A model generated the notes under the pieces. The model saw nothing but the letters and a program-made list of their open reading frames with translations, searched no databases and was not told the origin of the DNA. A stretch of DNA of 9,294 bases, from assembly GCA_028718575.1 (NCBI GenBank), contig JAQULN010000084.1, forward strand, positions 1 to 9,294. Reading direction: 5' to 3'. Made by a program: the position numbers and the translations under genes. Numbering within the stretch: the first letter of the stretch is position 1; every line of letters begins with the position of its first letter. This stretch comes from Candidatus Krumholzibacteriia bacterium (GTDB lineage Bacteria > Krumholzibacteriota > Krumholzibacteriia > LZORAL124-64-63). This document shows positions 6,381 through 9,294 of the stretch, in pieces.

Positions 6381-8441
6381 TCAGCTCTCGTCCTCCTGGG
6401 TGCAGAAGTACTCGATGGTCTTCTGCGCGCAGGTCTGGCAGTAGCCCAGCTTGTTCAGCATAGTGTTGATCATGCGGTCGTAGAGGTTCTGGTTCTCCTC
6501 GTTGGTGCGGTTGGCGAGGGCGCCGATGAGGCTGCCGGCGCCGGCGATGTCGCTCTTCAGCCGCACATCGGTGACCGCCTTGACCAGCTCCAGGTTGTCC
6601 ATGAAATCGTAATTGGGATCGATGCCGATCTTCTGGCCGTAGATCTTGCGGATCGTCGTGCGGAAGCTCTCGCGCTGCTCGTCGGTCTTGAGCTGCAGGC
6701 GTTCCTCGATGCTCTTGATGAAACGCTCGTCGACCTTGAGCGCCTTGAGTTGGCCGGTCTGGGGGTCCTTGTACTTCCAGAGCTTGTCCGGGCCGAGATG
6801 CTCCGCGTCGATGCCGATGATCATGTTGACGTAGTTCATGACGTCCTTGCGGATCGCCTGCGGCTCGTCCATGTAGGCGTTGAACATCTCGGTCATGATG
6901 CGCTCGCGATAGAGACCGCGCGCAGTCTTGAGGTCCTCGAGGTACTTGGCGCGGTCGTTGTTGTCGTGCACATAGTCGAGGATCACGCGCTCGATGGTCT
7001 TGAAGACGTCGTGCGCGAACATGCAGCGGCCTTCGTTGGTCTCCGAGCTCTCGACCAGGAGTTGGATCGCGCGCCCAAGGTTGCGCTGGCCGAGGCCCTT
7101 CTGGCCGAAGCGGTTGGTGATGTCGGTATCCTGGCTCAGCGTGTCGATGACCTCGGCCAGGGCCTTGATCGACTTCTCGCCGGCGATCTCGCCTGCCGCC
7201 AGCTTCATGGTCTCGATCGGCGTCAGCTTCTCGCTCCGCGGCAAGCGCGACAGGATCACCGACACGCTGGCGGCGTAGTTCAGGTTCGGGTCCTGGTGCA
7301 GGTTCTCGCGCGTGAGCGTGGTCTTGGTCTCGCTGCCGATGGCGTACTGGGTGAGCTGCTCCTGCAGGCGGTAGTTGGTGTTGTGCGCGATGTAGCTGAG
7401 CCGGCAGCGGTCGACGATCGGCGCTTCCTCCTTCTCGGCCAGGAAGCGGTTGAACTCGCTGTTGTTGCTGGTGGCGATGATCAGGGTGTCGATCGGCCAT
7501 TTGTAGCCGTCGATCTCGATCACGCGGTTCTGGATCACGCCGAGGTAGACCTGGACGAGGTCCTTCTTGTTCTTGAACATCTCGTCGGAGAAGTGAATGC
7601 CGCCGCCCGCGACCCGGGCCAACGCGCCGCGCCGCAGATCGAAGCGGTAGGGATTGTTGGTGTCGGAGATGTGCAGGAGGCGCTGGATCGATTCCTCGCC
7701 CAAGAGGTCGACCGCGCTGGACGTGATCTTGTCCTTGGCCGGGTACTTGCCGGTCACCGTGCCGAGACTCTCGGTCAGCGGCACTGGAACGATCGCCACG
7801 TGGTCGAGCATCGCCTCGAGCTTGCCGTCGCAGTGCCGCCGGAGGTCTTCCCAGATATAGCTCGAGCAGGCGCCGAGCGGGCGGTAATTCTCATACAGCC
7901 GGTCGAGTTGGGCGTCGTCGAAGCCGACCTTGCGGCCCAGCCAGGCGCGGCTGGCCTCGGGAGACTCGAGCAGGTTCATCGCGAGGATCGCGGGGTCCTC
8001 GTAGGTCTGGCTCTCGATGGTCGTGATCTTGCCGTATGACCCGATTCCGGCCAGGTCGGTGAAGCAGAAGGTGTACTTGCGGTTGGGGGGCTGGGCCAGG
8101 AACTCGCGGTAGAGGCGGCTCACGTACTCGACGAAGAATGTCTTGCCGTTGCCCGGTTCTCCGACCAGGACGTAGGCCATCTCCTTGGAGGATCCACCCT
8201 CGGCGGCGTCCTTGACGTAGGACACGAAGCTGTTGATCTCGTCGTACATGCCGACGATATGTTTCTTTCCCTGACGAAAGATCTTGAAATCGTACGTCGT
8301 CTTGCCGTTGACCACGACTTTCTCGATCTCTCCCTCCAGGATCATCCGCGTGATGCCCTGGAAGGCGTTCTCGAAGACCCGTTCGCCGGCTTTCAAGGCC
8401 AGCAGATGGTTCTGCAGGGAATTCGGCTTCTCTTGCACCAT
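6381..8441 (-). CDS. prkA: PrkA-family serine protein kinase/AAA+ ATPase, paralog 1 (686 aa)
   Basis: First gene of the module and a PrkA/YeaG-type AAA+ protein. Residues 62-101 (IVGMYDEINSFVSYVKDAAEGG, then the P-loop) track the E. coli YeaG block GMEDAIEQIVSYLKHAAQG plus Walker A. The Walker A is GEPGNGKT (94-101), unlike YeaG GPVGGGKS. Further motifs are GGIHFSDEMFKN (280-291; Walker-B-like, aligned with YeaG FVEMFK), IATSNNSEF (322-330; sensor, compare YeaG LAHSNESEW), IVDRCRLSYI (342-351) and C-terminal LGYCQTCAQ (665-673; compare YeaG GYTRKQ). The Cys/His pairs of paralog 2 are mostly gone (only Cys192 near that position), but the C-terminus carries its own Cys668-x2-Cys671 and Cys680. 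The open frame extends to 8594, but that extension is Arg/Ala-rich, unlike the family and overlaps the promoter region. The ATG at 8441 (MVQEKPNS) was chosen, with a weak GGGGG 5 nt upstream. PrkA proteins are linked to sporulation or starvation responses; the role here is inferred. Confidence 0.92.
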   Translation of the reverse strand: MVQEKPNSLQNHLLALKAGERVFENAFQGITRMILEGEIEKVVVNGKTTYDFKIFRQGKKHIVGMYDEINSFVSYVKDAAEGGSSKEMAYVLVGEPGNGKTFFVEYVSRLYREFLAQPPNRKYTFCFTDLAGIGSYGKITTIESQTYEDPAILAMNLLESPEASRAWLGRKVGFDDAQLDRLYENYRPLGACSSYIWEDLRRHCDGKLEAMLDHVAIVPVPLTESLGTVTGKYPAKDKITSSAVDLLGEESIQRLLHISDTNNPYRFDLRRGALARVAGGGIHFSDEMFKNKKDLVQVYLGVIQNRVIEIDGYKWPIDTLIIATSNNSEFNRFLAEKEEAPIVDRCRLSYIAHNTNYRLQEQLTQYAIGSETKTTLTRENLHQDPNLNYAASVSVILSRLPRSEKLTPIETMKLAAGEIAGEKSIKALAEVIDTLSQDTDITNRFGQKGLGQRNLGRAIQLLVESSETNEGRCMFAHDVFKTIERVILDYVHDNNDRAKYLEDLKTARGLYRERIMTEMFNAYMDEPQAIRKDVMNYVNMIIGIDAEHLGPDKLWKYKDPQTGQLKALKVDERFIKSIEERLQLKTDEQRESFRTTIRKIYGQKIGIDPNYDFMDNLELVKAVTDVRLKSDIAGAGSLIGALANRTNEENQNLYDRMINTMLNKLGYCQTCAQKTIEYFCTQEDES

Positions 8442-8507
8442 GATCGCCCCCGTCGGGAGTTGGCCGGCCCTGACACGCGGGGCCGTATTGAACTGATACA
8501 CCGCTCC

Positions 8508-8545
8508 GGTGCATTTGGTTCTCAGGGTGTCGTCGCAAGGTGCAT
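8508..8545. repeat. Direct repeat GGTGCAT x2, 31-bp period
   Basis: Identical 7-mers lie at 8508-8514 and 8539-8545, offset by 31 bp, close to three DNA helical turns. The right copy falls inside the -24/-12 candidate; the left copy is downstream of it in prkA direction. They could be paired binding sites for a regulator on one DNA face, or chance. Confidence 0.4.
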
Positions 8546-8550
8546 GCCGG
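8534..8550 (-). promoter_or_regulatory. Candidate sigma-54 (-24/-12) promoter for the prkA operon
   Basis: Read on the minus strand the element is CCGGCATGCACCTTGCG. Compared with the sigma-54 consensus TGGCAC-N5-TTGC it keeps GGCA, the exact spacing and a perfect TTGC, but has C for the first T and T for the last C of the -24 box. It would start transcription near 8523, leaving a leader of about 80 nt before the prkA ATG. E. coli yeaGH is known to be NtrC/sigma-54 activated, which makes the match plausible. It is a short motif found by eye; no clear sigma-70 promoter stands out as an alternative. Confidence 0.35.
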
Positions 8551-8620
8551 ATGGAGCGGCGACGGTTTGCTGCCGCTACGTGAAGGTACGCCAAGGCCGC
8601 GGGTTCTGCACGCGCGGAGA

Positions 8621-8637
8621 CCGGCAGGCCGTGCCGG
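8621..8637. repeat. Short GC-rich hairpin CCGGCA-5nt-TGCCGG
   Basis: Perfect 6-bp arms with a 5-nt loop; it overlaps the 10-bp palindrome GTGCCGGCAC (8631-8640). There is no T-run on either side, so it is not a standard terminator. Its function is unknown; it may separate the two divergent transcription starts or be a protein site. Confidence 0.35.
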
Positions 8638-8706
8638 CACAGAAGGACCGCGTCGCCGCGGCGCGCGCGGACGCGCGAGCCCGGACTTTTCGCCAGGGAT
8701 CGACTG

Positions 8707-8739
8707 TTGACATGACAGACATCCGTCTGTTGTTATAGT
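8707..8739 (+). promoter_or_regulatory. lexA promoter (sigma-70-type)
   Basis: A perfect -35 hexamer TTGACA lies at 8707-8712. The -10 is ambiguous: TGTTAT (8731-8736) has an 18-bp spacer but only four consensus bases, while TATAGT (8734-8739) has five but a 21-bp spacer. Either choice gives a short leader ending in the lexA ribosome-binding site. The palindrome at 8715-8730 fills the spacer, as expected for a repressor-controlled promoter. Confidence 0.6.
8715..8730. promoter_or_regulatory. Putative LexA auto-operator, 16-bp palindrome
   Basis: ACAGAC-ATCC-GTCTGT has perfect 6-bp arms around a 4-bp centre, exactly between the -35 and -10 of the lexA promoter and 32 bp ahead of its ATG. lexA genes are normally autorepressed from such a site. 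The motif is neither the E. coli CTGT-N8-ACAG nor the Bacillus GAAC-N4-GTTC box, so it would be this lineage's own SOS box. Binding by LexA is inferred from position and symmetry. Confidence 0.65.
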
Positions 8740-8761
8740 GGCGAGGCGAAAGGAGATCGCC

Positions 8762-9294
8762 ATGACCCGCACGCCGTCGGGGGAGTCCCGTCGCCGAGTG
8801 CTTGCCTTCGTGCGCGAGCGCGTCCTCGCCGGCGCGCCGCCGACCACGCGCGAGGTGCAGGCGCACCTGGGTTTTCGCGCCGTGCAGTCGGCGCGCCAGC
8901 ATCTCGAGGCGCTGGTGGCCGAGGGCAAGCTGGCCAAAGCAGCGGGCCGCGCGCGCGGTTACCGGTTGCCGGCCGGCGACCCGGCGCGCTTCGGCGTGGC
9001 AGCGGGGCCGGCGCGGCCGGTGCCGATCCTGGGCCGCGTGCAAGCCGGCCGCCTGAGCGAGGCGCTCGAGGCGCCGGACGGTTACCTACCGGTGGTGGAT
9101 CGTCCCGCCGACGAGACGCTCTTCGCCCTGACTGTGCGCGGCGAGAGCATGACCGGCGCCGGCATCCTGCCGGGCGATGTGGTGTTGGTCCGGCAGCAGG
9201 ATCAAGCCCCGGACGGCGCCATCGTGGTGGCGTTGATCGCAGGCGAGGCCACCGTCAAACGGCTGCGGCGGCGCCGCGGCCGGCTCGAGTTGCA
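8762..9294 (+). CDS. lexA: LexA SOS repressor, 3' end beyond the window
   Basis: LexA-type repressor/self-cleaving S24 peptidase; it represses DNA-damage genes until RecA-stimulated autocleavage. 177 codons are in the window and the frame runs off the right edge. The N-terminal winged helix-turn-helix (about 10-70) has PPTTREVQAHLGFRAVQSAR as the recognition region and GRARGYRL as the wing end. The Ala95-Gly96 cleavage bond sits in GRVQAGRLSEA. Catalytic Ser129 lies in VRGESMTGAGILPGD (125-139) and Lys166 in ATVKRL. The start is supported by AAAGGAG 6 nt upstream (8749-8755). The usual LexA is about 200 aa, so roughly 25-40 residues are probably missing. A phage-type or UmuD-type S24 protein is unlikely given the chromosomal-style palindromic promoter and HTH. 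The DNA-recognition segment differs from E. coli LexA, in line with the different operator upstream. Confidence 0.92.
   Translation, partial: MTRTPSGESRRRVLAFVRERVLAGAPPTTREVQAHLGFRAVQSARQHLEALVAEGKLAKAAGRARGYRLPAGDPARFGVAAGPARPVPILGRVQAGRLSEALEAPDGYLPVVDRPADETLFALTVRGESMTGAGILPGDVVLVRQQDQAPDGAIVVALIAGEATVKRLRRRRGRLEL

Larger units (their letters stand above)
1148..8441 (-). other. Four-gene operon: prkA paralog 1 - yeaH - spoVR - prkA paralog 2
   Basis: The four genes share a strand, with gaps of 1, 22 and 2 nt and no room for internal terminators. Two of the three junctions place the next ATG right after the previous stop, a sign of translational coupling and coordinated stoichiometry. PrkA, YeaH and SpoVR are known to co-occur; one protein complex or pathway is inferred. 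No obvious hairpin plus T-run was found after the last stop (1014-1147), so transcription may continue into the peptidase gene. Confidence 0.85.
8501..8559. repeat. Inverted repeat CCGCTCC...GGAGCGG
   Basis: Perfect 7-bp arms (8501-8507 and 8553-8559) separated by 45 bp enclose both GGTGCAT copies and the promoter candidate. The separation is long for an RNA hairpin; a looped or two-site operator is possible, but chance in GC-rich DNA cannot be excluded. Confidence 0.35.
8442..8761. other. Divergent intergenic region between prkA paralog 1 and lexA
   Basis: This 320-bp region holds the start signals for both directions. From the prkA side it contains a -24/-12-like element (8534-8550) within a 7-bp inverted repeat and a 31-bp-spaced direct repeat. 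Near the middle is a short GC-rich hairpin (8621-8637), followed by an alternating CG-rich tract (about 8650-8680). On the lexA side it contains a -35 box, a palindromic operator and a strong ribosome-binding site. No convincing gene was found in it on either strand. Confidence 0.75.

Noticed and set aside
1175..8039. Very long plus-strand open frames antisense to the second prkA (1175-3436), spoVR (3463-5100) and the first prkA (6324-8039)
   Set aside because: Their translations are Val/Ala/Asp/Leu-rich with no family motifs, while the minus-strand frames encode clear conserved proteins. GC-rich third codon positions suppress stops in the opposite frame.
8442..8594. 51-residue upstream extension of the first prkA
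   Set aside because: Low-complexity Arg/Ala/Thr-rich sequence over the promoter region; family-like sequence begins at the ATG at 8441.
8544..8738. Small plus-strand open frame (ATG at 8544, read to a stop near 8736)
   Set aside because: Arg/Ala-rich composition, poor ribosome-binding site, and it covers the lexA -35 box and operator; most likely not translated.
1..9294. CRISPR arrays, tRNA/rRNA genes, insertion sequences, prophage or integrase signatures
   Set aside because: No repeat-spacer periodicity, no tRNA-like cloverleaf noticed, no transposase or integrase motifs; base composition looks uniform across the window.

Overview
The window is GC-rich bacterial DNA. It carries five genes on the minus strand and one on the plus strand; the two outermost genes are cut by the window edges. 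A Sec-type signal peptide on a papain-like peptidase, a LexA repressor and a PrkA/YeaH/SpoVR stress module fit a high-GC Gram-negative or otherwise didermic bacterium (Myxococcota/'Deltaproteobacteria'-like or a related candidate phylum). The sequence alone does not fix the phylum.

Core (1148-8441, minus strand, transcribed right to left): four tightly packed genes encode PrkA paralog 1 (686 aa), a YeaH/DUF444 von Willebrand A protein (429 aa), a SpoVR/YcgB family protein (544 aa) and PrkA paralog 2 (760 aa). The gaps between them are 1, 22 and 2 nt, so they are almost certainly one transcript with translational coupling. PrkA, YeaH and SpoVR/YcgB are linked in many bacteria; E. coli yeaG-yeaH belong to the nitrogen-starvation and stationary-phase response. 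The unusual point is that two clearly different PrkA proteins bracket the YeaH-SpoVR pair. They differ in the ATP-binding loop, in a Cys/His metal-site-like motif (present in paralog 2, lost in paralog 1) and in length.

Left end (1-1013, minus): a secreted C1A (papain-like) cysteine peptidase with all catalytic residues, a very short pro-region and Tyr in place of the usual Trp after the catalytic Cys. It lies 134 bp downstream of the second prkA. It may be read through from the operon or have its own promoter; no convincing terminator or promoter was seen in the gap.

Right end (8442-9294): a 320-bp divergent intergenic region, then lexA on the plus strand. The lexA side has a TTGACA -35 element followed by a perfect 16-bp palindrome, the likely LexA auto-operator. 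The prkA side has a -24/-12 (sigma-54-like) candidate embedded in repeats: two GGTGCAT copies 31 bp apart and a 7-bp inverted repeat. If real, it would tie the module to sigma-54/enhancer-binding-protein control, as is known for E. coli yeaGH.
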